DNA of 37,146 bases, taken from assembly GCA_039819085.1 (NCBI GenBank), contig JBCBSQ010000022.1:1-37146 (forward strand). Direction: 5' to 3'. Below are positions 16,584 through 24,491 of the stretch, in pieces; within the stretch, counting starts at the first letter, position 1; the number at the start of each line of letters is the position of its first letter. The notes below the pieces were generated by a model. The model saw nothing but the letters and a program-made list of their open reading frames with translations. It had not been told where the DNA came from and ran no database searches. Position numbers and translations under genes: made by a program. The stretch comes from MED-G105 sp039819085. Lineage in GTDB: Bacteria > Pseudomonadota > Alphaproteobacteria > Caulobacterales > Parvularculaceae.

Positions 16584-17534
16584 ATGGCCGATCGCCGCCT
16601 CGCCATTCAGATGGACCCAATCGAACACGTCGACGTCAACGGCGACACGACCTTCGATCTCGCGCTTGAGGCGCACTCGCGGGGCTGGGAGGTCTGGGTC
16701 TACACGCCGGACAGATTGAGCCTTGAGAACGGGCGCGTGATCGCGCGCGCGCGGCGCGTGGAGAAACTGGAGCGCAAGCCGGGCGACCATGTCGCCCTCG
16801 GCGAAGAGCAGCGCCTCAATCTGGCCGGCATGAGCGCCATTCTCATTCGTCAGGACCCACCCTATGACATGGCCTATGTCACGTCCGTTCAGATCCTTGA
16901 ACGCCTGACGCCCGACGTCCTCGTCCTGAATGATCCGCGCTCGATCCGGGATGCGCCGGAGAAGCTTTTCGTGACCGAGTTTCCGGACCTGACGCCGCCG
17001 ACGCTCATCACGCGGGATATCGCCGCCGCCACGGCCTTTCGGGCGGAGCACGGCGACGTTGTCATGAAGCCTCTTTACGGCAATGGCGGCGCGGGCGTCT
17101 TCAAGGTGGCGAAGGATGATGGAAACTTCAGCGCCTTCTGCGAGATGTTCACGGAGTTTTATCGTGAGCCGATGGTCATGCAGCAATTCCTGCCGGCGGT
17201 GTCATCCGGGGACAAACGGATTATCCTCGTAGATGGCGAAGCGGTTGGCGCGATCAATCGCGTGCCGCCGCCAGGCGAGACGCGGTCAAACCTGCATGTG
17301 GGCGGAACCGCCGAAGCGGTCGAAATGACGGAACGCGATCAGGAGATCTGCGACCGGATCGGACCCGTCCTGTCCGAGCGCGGTTTGATCCTCGTCGGCA
17401 TCGACGTCATCGGCGACTACATGACGGAGATCAACGTCACCTCGCCGACCGGCGTGCAGGAAGTGCGTCGGTTCGGCGGCGCAGACATCTCCAGCCTGTT
17501 CTGGGACTGGGTCGAAGGCCGATTGGACGGGTAA
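16584..17534 (+). CDS. gshB: Glutathione synthetase
   Basis: A 316-residue ATP-grasp ligase that joins gamma-glutamylcysteine and glycine to make glutathione. IQMDPIE near the N-terminus, LNDPRSIRDAPEKLF, VMKPLYGNGGAGVF (about 153-166) and the C-terminal EINVTSPTGVQE are GshB signatures. AAGGAG lies upstream of the ATG. Placement after dolP in the rsmI-yraN group is common in alphaproteobacteria. Length matches the family. Confidence 0.95.
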   Translation: MADRRLAIQMDPIEHVDVNGDTTFDLALEAHSRGWEVWVYTPDRLSLENGRVIARARRVEKLERKPGDHVALGEEQRLNLAGMSAILIRQDPPYDMAYVTSVQILERLTPDVLVLNDPRSIRDAPEKLFVTEFPDLTPPTLITRDIAAATAFRAEHGDVVMKPLYGNGGAGVFKVAKDDGNFSAFCEMFTEFYREPMVMQQFLPAVSSGDKRIILVDGEAVGAINRVPPPGETRSNLHVGGTAEAVEMTERDQEICDRIGPVLSERGLILVGIDVIGDYMTEINVTSPTGVQEVRRFGGADISSLFWDWVEGRLDG

Positions 17535-17546
17535 CGGGGACGGGCG

Positions 17547-18743
17547 TTGACGACACCAGACACACCAGCGGGCGGCGCTGAAAACCCGCTCCGCGTTGCG
17601 CTGTTCTCCGGCAACTATAACTACGTCATGGACGGACCCGTCCGCGCGCTGAACATGCTCGTCGCGCATCTGGAAGAACGCGGCCACGAGGTCCTCGTTT
17701 TTGCGCCGACGGTGAAATCGCCGGCGTTTCAGCATTCCGGCGAGCTCATCTCGATCCCGTCGATGGCGCTGCCCGGTTCACGCAGCGAATACCGGCTCGG
17801 GTTCGGGCTTTTCGGCGAAGCGAAGCGGCGACTGGACGCATTTGCGCCGAACCTCGTGCATATCGCCGCGCCGGATCTCACCGGCTTCCAGGCGCTGAAA
17901 TACGCGGAGCGGCGCGGCGTCACGCCGGTCGCCTCTTTCCACACGCGCTTTGACACCTATCCGCGGTACTATGGCGCGGCGTGGCTGGAGAAGCATCTGA
18001 CCGCCTATATGCGCAATCTCTATGGTCGTTGCGCGCACGTCTACGCCCCATCGGAATCGATGCGCGAGGAACTCTTGCGGGACGGGATCGGCAAGGACGT
18101 CCGGATCTGGACGCGCGGCGTCGACGCCGATCTTTTCAACCCCGACAAGCGCGATCTTGAGTGGCGACGGGCTCAAGGCGTCGCCGACGACGACGTCGCA
18201 GTCGCGTTCGTGGGCCGGGTGGTGCTTGAGAAAGGCATCGACGTCTTCGCCGAGGCCGTGGAGGCGGCCGCACGGGACAACCCGAAGATCAAAGCGCTTG
18301 TCGTCGGTGAAGGACCGGAGCGGGCGCGATTTCAGGAACGCCTGCCAAGCGGCGTCTTCACCGGGTACCAGCAGGGCGCTGAACTCGCGCGCAGCTATGC
18401 GAGCGCCGATATCTTCTTCAATCCAAGCATCACTGAGACCTTCGGCAATGTGACCCTCGAGGCGATGGCGAGCGGCGCGCCGACGATCGCTGCAGCCGCG
18501 GCCGGCAGCCTGACGCTCGTCAGCGAGGGCGTGACCGGTCGCCTCGTGGACCCATCCAAGGGCGCGGCGGGGTATGCGCCGGCAATTGTCGACCTCGCTG
18601 GCGACGCTCGCCTTCGAGGGGCAATGGGCGCCGCAGCCCGCACGCGCAGTCTGGAGTATGATTGGCCAAGCGTTCTCGACGCGCTCATTGCGAACTATCG
18701 GGAAGCAATTCGGCGGACGTTGAGCGTTGATCAAGCAATCTGA
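17547..18743 (+). CDS. GT4-family glycosyltransferase 1
   Basis: A 398-residue GT-B glycosyltransferase. The N-terminal domain starts LRVALFSGNYNYVMDGPVRALN with the usual glycine-poor acceptor loop, and SFHTRFDTYPRYYG resembles the corresponding block of lipid-sugar transferases such as SqdX/SQD2. The C-terminal donor domain has VAFVGRVVLEKGID and the retaining-enzyme motif E-x7-E (ETFGNVTLE). It starts at TTG with GGGGAC upstream and 12 bases after gshB. No signal peptide or membrane segment, so it probably acts at the cytoplasmic face. Donor and acceptor cannot be told; a membrane lipid acceptor is an inference. Confidence 0.85.
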   Translation: MTTPDTPAGGAENPLRVALFSGNYNYVMDGPVRALNMLVAHLEERGHEVLVFAPTVKSPAFQHSGELISIPSMALPGSRSEYRLGFGLFGEAKRRLDAFAPNLVHIAAPDLTGFQALKYAERRGVTPVASFHTRFDTYPRYYGAAWLEKHLTAYMRNLYGRCAHVYAPSESMREELLRDGIGKDVRIWTRGVDADLFNPDKRDLEWRRAQGVADDDVAVAFVGRVVLEKGIDVFAEAVEAAARDNPKIKALVVGEGPERARFQERLPSGVFTGYQQGAELARSYASADIFFNPSITETFGNVTLEAMASGAPTIAAAAAGSLTLVSEGVTGRLVDPSKGAAGYAPAIVDLAGDARLRGAMGAAARTRSLEYDWPSVLDALIANYREAIRRTLSVDQAI

Positions 18744-18815
18744 CGTCGTTAACTTTTCGCGAGTCGATGGCGGGCTCGGCGATGGGGAAATGGTCCGTAT
18801 CGGGGGCGTTTACAT

Positions 18816-19997
18816 ATGAAACTTGTCGACGTTTCCGAGTTTTTCAGCGACTTCGGCGGCGGAGTTAAAACCTACGTCCACCAGAAACTCGAGGCCTGCG
18901 CGGCGGCCGGCTGCGATGCGACGATCATCGCGCCCGGCCCGGCGGACAGACGCGAAAGGCGGCGCGGCGGCGAAGTGATCTGGGTTCGATCGCCGACGCT
19001 GGCGTTCGATCACCGGTATCACCTGTTTTCGAACCCGAAGCCGATTCACGACCTGCTCGACGAAATTCAGCCTGACATTCTGGAGGCGTCGTCGACGTGG
19101 AAAGGCGCCTGGATCGCGGGGCGCTGGCGCGGCGATGCGGCGCGCGCGCTGTTTCTGCACCAGGACCCTGTCGCGGTGTATCCGCACTCGCTTTTCAGCC
19201 CGCGCGTCAAAGAAGAGCGGCTCGACCAACTTTGCTTCTGGTTCTGGGCTTATCTGAGGCGGCTTGCGGGCGAGTTCGACTCGCTCGTGGTCGCCAGCGA
19301 ATGGTACGCCGACCGGCTGCGCCGCCATAAAATCGGCAAGCCGAAAGTGATCCCGCTCGGCGTGGAGAAGAGCGCATTCAGTCCGCAACTGCGCAATGAC
19401 CAATTGCGCATGGAAATGCTGCGCAAGTGCGACGTCAGCGATCCGTCAGCGCCGCTCTTCATCGCGGTCAGCCGACACCATCCGGAAAAGCGCCTCGGCG
19501 TGGTGATGGAGGGCTTCGGCAGGTTTGCCGCTGAACGACCCGCAGGGCTCTTTATCATTGGCGATGGGCCGGCGTGGCGGACGGTCCAGCGCCAGGCGGC
19601 CGAATATCAAGGCGTCCACATCGCCGGACACATCGGCGACCGCAGCGTTGTCGCGGAGCACCTCGCGAGCGCCGACTTCTTTGTCCATGGCGGCGCCGCT
19701 GAGACGTTCGGCCTCGTCGTCGCGGAAGCCCTGTGTTCAGGTCTTCCTTTCGTAGCGCCGCATCTCGGGGGCGCGGCGGACTTTGCGCACCCGGCGTTCG
19801 CAGAAACCTATCGCGCCGGCGATCCGGCCGCCTGCGCCGACGCGCTGTCCCGGATCTTCTCGCGAAACCGCCGCGAACTGGCGCTTGCCGCTCGGGCTGG
19901 GGCGAATCGCATCAGCGAACCTGGCGAGCACGTCGAGCGCCTAATTGGTCACTATGACGCGCTTATCAAAGCGCGGAGACTGAGATTGGCCGCCTGA
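18816..19997 (+). CDS. GT4-family glycosyltransferase 2
   Basis: A second GT-B, GT4-type transferase (393 residues). MKLVDVSEFFSDFGGGVKTYV is the typical N-terminal Rossmann start with a Gly-rich loop. The donor domain has FIAVSRHHPEKRLGVVM and the E-x7-E motif (ETFGLVVAE). FLHQDPVAVYPH and SEWYADRLR lie between. It follows transferase 1 by 72 bases in the same direction, suggesting that the two add successive sugars to one acceptor; this is inference. The upstream GGGGG run at about 18804 may be the ribosome site. Confidence 0.85.
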   Translation: MKLVDVSEFFSDFGGGVKTYVHQKLEACAAAGCDATIIAPGPADRRERRRGGEVIWVRSPTLAFDHRYHLFSNPKPIHDLLDEIQPDILEASSTWKGAWIAGRWRGDAARALFLHQDPVAVYPHSLFSPRVKEERLDQLCFWFWAYLRRLAGEFDSLVVASEWYADRLRRHKIGKPKVIPLGVEKSAFSPQLRNDQLRMEMLRKCDVSDPSAPLFIAVSRHHPEKRLGVVMEGFGRFAAERPAGLFIIGDGPAWRTVQRQAAEYQGVHIAGHIGDRSVVAEHLASADFFVHGGAAETFGLVVAEALCSGLPFVAPHLGGAADFAHPAFAETYRAGDPAACADALSRIFSRNRRELALAARAGANRISEPGEHVERLIGHYDALIKARRLRLAA

Positions 19998-20374
19998 GGT
20001 TCGCCGACGAGGCGCCGGCGAGGCGGCGCCAAAGATGTTGGCCTGCGCGCATTGCGCCGACGCAGGCGGGGTGCTAGCGCAGCCGCTTTTCAGGCGGTCC
20101 GGGATCAGGCGGGTTGGGAATTGCGGCGCGCGCCGCCCGCCGTGCGAATGACTAAAACGCGCCCCAAAAACGTCTAGGACGGGCGCGTAAGGATTTCGAT
20201 GAGTCCGCGATGGGGCGTCGCGTCCTGGTTGGGCGATCCTGATTGGGCGATCCTGATTGGGCGATCCTCGTTGGATTCCGGCGCCGCGCAGGCGTCGAAA
20301 ACCCCCGCGCTGTGACGACGCCATGGAGCAACTAAAAGGCGACACGCGAGCGAATGATCGACGGAGCATTCCAT
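19998..20374. other. Gene-free gap between glycosyltransferase 2 and membrane protein
   Basis: This 377-base interval has no convincing gene. It contains GC-rich inverted repeats (GCCTGCG 20041-20047 with CGCAGGC 20061-20067; ACGCGCCC 20157-20164 with GGGCGCGT 20181-20188) and a 14-base tandem repeat. Neither hairpin has a clear T-tract on the plus strand, so termination after the transferase genes is possible but not shown. Confidence 0.5.
20229..20270 (+). repeat. 14-base tandem repeat (three units)
   Basis: The unit TTGGGCGATCCTGA is present at 20229-20242 and 20243-20256, and as TTGGGCGATCCTCG at 20257-20270; TTGGA follows. The first two units are identical, the third differs at its last two bases. 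The period of 14 does not suit a coding repeat. It could be a site array or a slippage-prone minisatellite. Confidence 0.85.
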
Positions 20375-21337
20375 ATGCGGGCGGCGGATCGCTGGAGGCA
20401 GGTCCGCGACCGGCCCTCCACGCAGCGAGTGATCGCATGCGTGCGCAGAGTTCTGTTGATCGCGGTCATCGGCTACCTGATCTACAAGCTGACTCAGGTC
20501 GGCTGGGAGCAAGTGATCGAGAACTTGCCCGCATCGCCTCTCTTTTATCTTTTCTTCGTCCTGCGCTTCTTCGCGCTGCCCTTGTCTGAAATCCCCGCTT
20601 ATGAGCGGGTCTGGGGCGTGAAGCTCTGGCGGCACGTGACGGCGTTCGTTCGCAAACGCGTCTATAATTTTGCCGTAATGGGGTACTCCGGCGAGGCGTT
20701 TTTCACGCTCTGGGCGCGCCGCCATCTTGGCCTTTCAGACATTGACGTCCTCAAGGGCGTGAAAGACAACAACATCCTGTCCGCCTTCGCGTCCAACCTG
20801 GCGACGGTGGCGCTGATTGTGGCGCTCGCCGCCGGCGACAAGCTGCAGGCGGGTCTGGACGCATTACCCGGCGCGGTGGCCCTGTTCTCGCTGGCTTTTC
20901 TCTCTTCTTTTGTGCTCGTCGCCGCAGTGATGCTGTTCGGGCGGCGAGTCCTGCATGTGGATCGACGAACCGCGCTTGACCTCATCTTTATCCATGGCGT
21001 GCGAATGGTCGTGGTGATGGCGCTTCACGCGGCGATGTACGCCGCCGCCCTGCCGACGGTCGAGTACGTCGCCTGGTTCATTTTCATTGCGCTGCAACTC
21101 GTCTTGAGCCGCATTCCTTTTCTGCCGAACCAGGATCTTGTCTTTCTTGGCGCGGCGCTCTCCCTCGCCAGCGTCTCCGGGGCCCCTGAAGCGGCGATCG
21201 CGGGGATGCTCGTCGCCGAAGCCGGCCTCTCGCAGCTGTTCAACTTCGCGCTGTTCTTCGCGACCGCCCATGACGCGCGCGAAGTCCCGACGAGCGAACC
21301 GAATGAGAAGGCCGCCGGCGCCGACGGCGAGGCTTGA
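20375..21337 (+). CDS. Polytopic membrane protein, LPG-synthase-TM-like
   Basis: A protein of 320 residues with about seven hydrophobic segments and no soluble domain. The N-terminal pattern (IGYLIYKLTQVGWEQVIENL followed by a hydrophobic helix) resembles the UPF0104/lysylphosphatidylglycerol-synthase membrane family, which includes putative lipid flippases, but the match is by eye. The ATG at 20375 is chosen because GGAG (20363-20366) lies 8 bases upstream; an ATG at 20354 adds 7 residues without a ribosome site. It follows two glycosyltransferases and precedes lptF, so transport or modification of an envelope lipid is a reasonable inference. Confidence 0.7.
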   Translation: MRAADRWRQVRDRPSTQRVIACVRRVLLIAVIGYLIYKLTQVGWEQVIENLPASPLFYLFFVLRFFALPLSEIPAYERVWGVKLWRHVTAFVRKRVYNFAVMGYSGEAFFTLWARRHLGLSDIDVLKGVKDNNILSAFASNLATVALIVALAAGDKLQAGLDALPGAVALFSLAFLSSFVLVAAVMLFGRRVLHVDRRTALDLIFIHGVRMVVVMALHAAMYAAALPTVEYVAWFIFIALQLVLSRIPFLPNQDLVFLGAALSLASVSGAPEAAIAGMLVAEAGLSQLFNFALFFATAHDAREVPTSEPNEKAAGADGEA

Positions 21338-21481
21338 ACAGTGCGCCGGGGCCCGCGTATTGCACGAAGGGGTGACGCAAGGCGGAATAGCGCGCTGGCG
21401 AACACGCCTGCGGAGACTTGGACGCCCATGTCTGAAACGCGCGCGCCCAGCGTCCAGTAGAGGTGATCTTCGACCGCGCCC

Positions 21482-22690
21482 ATGGCCTTGTTGGATCGAT
21501 ATATCCTGCGCACAGTCGCGACGCCCCTGATCCTGGCGCTATGCGTCGCAGGCATGCTTCTACTGCTTGAGCAGATGCTGCGGCTTTTCGACTTCGTGCT
21601 CGCGGAGCAAGGACCGGTCGACGTGGTCTGGCGGATGCTCGCCAACCTGCTGCCGCACTATCTGAGCCTCGCCCTGCCCCTTGGCGCGTTCCTAGGGATC
21701 ATGCTTGCGTTCCGCTCATTGTCCTTATCGAGCGAACTCGACGCCCTCTCGTCGAGCGGCGCGTCGTTCGGTCGGCTGATGCGGCCGGTCTACATGCTCG
21801 TTGTCGTTCTGATGGCGTTCGACTTTATCCTTGTCGGGTACGTCCAGCCCTACGCCGGCTACCAGTACCGTCAGATCCGCTTTGACGTGACCAGCGGCGC
21901 GCTTGGCATAAAGATCCCACAAGGCGAATTCGTGGACATCTCCGATGACGCCGTTATCCGACTTGGCTCCGTGAACGCCCAAACGCGGCGGGCGGAGGAA
22001 ATCTTCCTGAAAACCGTGGACCAGGACGGCGCGCGAACGATCATCACCGCGCAGACAGGGTCGATCTCTACCTCGCCCGACGTCACCCGTTTGCTCTTGC
22101 AGCTGGAGCGCGGACGTCAGCTCTTCATCGGACCGGCGGGCGCAAAGGCCGAAACCCTCGACTTTGAGTCCTTCGATCTGGAAATCGACCTGCCCCAGAT
22201 TGCGTCATTCCGTCCGCGCGGCGACCTCAAGGACGAAGTAACGTTTACGGAGCTTTGGACATTCCTGAATTCGCCCGGCGCAAGACAGGACCCAAGATGG
22301 AACGAGTTCCGGGCCGGCTTTCACTGGCGGCTTATTCACCCCCTGACGTTTCTGGTGATGCCGATCCTCGCCATCGCGATGGGCGTCACAGGGCGCCGCC
22401 GCGCCTCTAATCTGCGCCCGATCCTCGGCGTCGCCATCCTGATCGTCTATCATGAGCTCCTGGAGGAATGGGGCCAGGTCGTCGCTGCGAAAGGGCTCTT
22501 GTCGCCCTATCTGTCGATGTGGGGGCTGATCGTCGTCTTCCTCGGCGTCAGCGTCTTTCTCTATGCGCAATCAATTGACAAGGCGCGGGCCGCAAAGGTG
22601 ATGGCCCGCCGCGGCCGGAACCCGATCCGGATCTCCGCTGACGGCTCGCTGGCAGAAGACGAACCTGCGCCCTCGCTGAGGTCGGCGTGA
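21482..22690 (+). CDS. lptF: LPS export permease LptF
   Basis: LptF with LptG and the LptB ATPase extracts lipopolysaccharide from the inner membrane. This 402-residue protein shows the YjgP/YjgQ layout: two membrane segments at the N-terminus (starting MALLDRYILRTVATPLI), a helix pair with LALPLGAFLGIMLAF, a periplasmic beta-jellyroll (roughly 130-270), and three further membrane segments. LSLSSELDALSSSGAS matches the cytoplasmic coupling-helix region contacting LptB. The stop overlaps lptG by 4 bases. The lptD-surA-pdxA-rsmA block that often follows in relatives is absent. Confidence 0.93.
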   Translation: MALLDRYILRTVATPLILALCVAGMLLLLEQMLRLFDFVLAEQGPVDVVWRMLANLLPHYLSLALPLGAFLGIMLAFRSLSLSSELDALSSSGASFGRLMRPVYMLVVVLMAFDFILVGYVQPYAGYQYRQIRFDVTSGALGIKIPQGEFVDISDDAVIRLGSVNAQTRRAEEIFLKTVDQDGARTIITAQTGSISTSPDVTRLLLQLERGRQLFIGPAGAKAETLDFESFDLEIDLPQIASFRPRGDLKDEVTFTELWTFLNSPGARQDPRWNEFRAGFHWRLIHPLTFLVMPILAIAMGVTGRRRASNLRPILGVAILIVYHELLEEWGQVVAAKGLLSPYLSMWGLIVVFLGVSVFLYAQSIDKARAAKVMARRGRNPIRISADGSLAEDEPAPSLRSA

Positions 22691-23916
22691 CGAAGCGGGC
22701 GCCGACGCAACGCGGAAAGAAAAGACGCCGCGGCAAGAAGCGCAGCGTCGCGCGCCTGGATGGACAGCAGCGCGGCGAGCGACGCAGCCGCAAGGCGCGC
22801 CGCGCCGCGACGAAGCGCAAGGCGGGCCCTCAAGGGGTCGGCGTTTTCGTCCAGTACGTCGGACGCATGTTCGCGACGCGCTTCGTTGGCCTCCTGATCT
22901 TCTTCATCGTGATCCTGCAGATGCTGGATCTTCTGAACAACTCCACCGAGATCTACGCCGCGGAAGGCGCCGACTGGCGCTCCATGGTGAAGTACATCTC
23001 CCTGCGCGCTCCGCAGATCGCCAGCCAGTTCACGCCCTTCGCCGCCCTGTTGGGCGTTGTGGCGACGCTTTCGACGCTGAACCAGCGCAGCGAAATCACC
23101 ATCATGCGCTCAGCGGGGATGTCCGCGCATCGCGTCCTGCGGCCGGTTTTCGTCGCGTGCGGAGCGATTGTCCTCGCGCATTTCGCGTTTCACGAGCTCG
23201 TGGTCGTCGGCGCGACCAAGCGGCTTTCCTATTGGGAGGCGAATGACTACCGGGTGGACCTGGCGCCGCAGACCGACACCCGCACCAATCTTCAGTTTGC
23301 GCTGGACGAAGAGTTCATCGACGCCGCAAGCGCCGGACGGGTGAATGGACTGGTTCGGCTCGACGGGCTCACTGTCTATCAACTCGACGCCGAAGGGCTC
23401 GCGAGCGCGGTCGAGGAGGCGCGCTCCGCCATTCACGACGGCGCGGCGTGGACGCTGCAAAATGTCCGTACCCTGTCAACGACGGGCGAGCCGGGGCTGA
23501 CGGTCGACGAGAAGACATGGGAGACGAAACTCGATCCGGACATTCTTTTCGCAATGACGTTGCAACCGGACCGAACATCGCTGCCCAGCCTCGTCAAACA
23601 GATCAGCGAGCTTCGGCGGAACCAGGCGAGCGCCACGAATGAACTGACGTCCTTCTTCGCGCGCATCGCAAAACCGCTGTCGACGCTTCTGATGCCGCTT
23701 CTGGGCGCGATTGCAGGCTATGGCGTTATGCGCTCCGGCGCCCAGCTGTTCCGGGCCGCCACCGGCGCGGCGCTCGGCTTCGGGTACTTCGTCGCGGAAA
23801 ACCTTCTGATCGCCCTCGGCAAGCTCGGCGCGATCCCGGCGGTCATCGGAGCGTTCTTTCCACTGATGATGTTCGCCATTGTCGGCATTGCGATTCTCCT
23901 TGCGATGGAGAACTGA
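22687..23916 (+). CDS. lptG: LPS export permease LptG with basic N-terminal extension
   Basis: The LptF partner in the LPS transporter, 409 residues. From about residue 52 it looks like an ordinary LptG: VQYVGRMFATRFVGLLIFF, then QFTPFAALLGVVATL, SEITIMRSAGMSAHRVL (coupling helix), a periplasmic jellyroll and three C-terminal membrane segments. Before that lies an unusual Arg/Lys-rich extension of about 48 residues (TQRGKKRRRGKKRS and similar). The GTG start overlaps the lptF stop, and no other ATG, GTG or TTG codon occurs in frame until the ATG at 22867, which falls just before the first membrane segment. So the extension is probably translated, unless initiation is at 22867. Confidence 0.93.
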   Translation: MTKRAPTQRGKKRRRGKKRSVARLDGQQRGERRSRKARRAATKRKAGPQGVGVFVQYVGRMFATRFVGLLIFFIVILQMLDLLNNSTEIYAAEGADWRSMVKYISLRAPQIASQFTPFAALLGVVATLSTLNQRSEITIMRSAGMSAHRVLRPVFVACGAIVLAHFAFHELVVVGATKRLSYWEANDYRVDLAPQTDTRTNLQFALDEEFIDAASAGRVNGLVRLDGLTVYQLDAEGLASAVEEARSAIHDGAAWTLQNVRTLSTTGEPGLTVDEKTWETKLDPDILFAMTLQPDRTSLPSLVKQISELRRNQASATNELTSFFARIAKPLSTLLMPLLGAIAGYGVMRSGAQLFRAATGAALGFGYFVAENLLIALGKLGAIPAVIGAFFPLMMFAIVGIAILLAMEN

Positions 23917-23970
23917 CCTGTCGCCTCGAGGAACGGCGCTTGCGGGACGGTTTTCGCTCCAAAACGCCGG

Positions 23971-23985
23971 TTAACGCTCCATTAG
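23971..23985 (-). promoter_or_regulatory. CtrA-like box upstream of flbT
   Basis: Read on the minus strand this is CTAA-N7-TTAAC (plus strand TTAA-N7-TTAG), one base off the CtrA consensus. It lies in the 136-base gap between lptG and flbT, about 70 bases before the flbT start. CtrA control of flagellar genes is well known in this class; this site is a pattern match only. Confidence 0.4.
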
Positions 23986-24052
23986 GCATTCCTTCACACA
24001 TCCTAAAGGAGAGTGGATCGAGGCGCGCGCTCGCACGCGGGAGGGATTGTCG

Positions 24053-24445
24053 ATGCCAGGCCTGATGCTGAAACTGCGGCCGTTCGAAGCGGTGATGGTA
24101 AACGGCGCCATGATCGAGAACGGCAAGCGCGAGAGCCGCATCCGCATCGCCTCGGAGAACGTCAACATCCTGCGCATGCGCGAAGCGCTGATGCCCCATG
24201 AAGTGACCTCGCCGCTGGCGGAAGCTTACTACGCCGCGCAGCTCGCCGTCGTCGGCGCGATCGATGGAACCAAAGCGCGCTCGCGCGTCTCGGAGGCCCT
24301 CGCGCAGCATCTCAACGGGGACAGCGACGACGCTATCTGTAGTGACGCCATTGCCGCGGCGAAACGCGCGCTCGCCGACGGGGCGTTTTATCAGGTCATG
24401 CGGGCGATCGGCCCGGCAGTGCGGGGCGAAGGCGCGCAAGGCTGA
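24053..24445 (+). CDS. flbT: Flagellar biosynthesis regulator FlbT
   Basis: A 130-residue FlbT-like protein. FlbT acts after transcription on flagellin mRNA and couples flagellin synthesis to assembly in Caulobacter and relatives. The family pattern is visible at the N-terminus: LKLRPFEAVMVNGAMIENGKRESRIRIASENVNILR (in parts: VMVNGAMIENG, then NILRMREALMP), matching the FlbT layout of a 'hook' hydrophobic strand, NGA, and a helix with the MxPxxVxTP-like MPHEVTSPL. A strong GGGAGGG site (24039-24045) precedes the ATG by 7 bases. No flaF or flagellin gene lies next to it, which is unusual. A CtrA-like box is upstream. Confidence 0.8.
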   Translation: MPGLMLKLRPFEAVMVNGAMIENGKRESRIRIASENVNILRMREALMPHEVTSPLAEAYYAAQLAVVGAIDGTKARSRVSEALAQHLNGDSDDAICSDAIAAAKRALADGAFYQVMRAIGPAVRGEGAQG

Positions 24446-24491
24446 CGCCGCGACGCGCCCCGCGTTCGACATTCGCGCCGCGCCCGCCTAC

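Noticed and set aside
17778..18734. Long minus-strand open frame over glycosyltransferase 1
   Set aside because: Antisense shadow of a well-supported GT4 gene; no start signal or domain.
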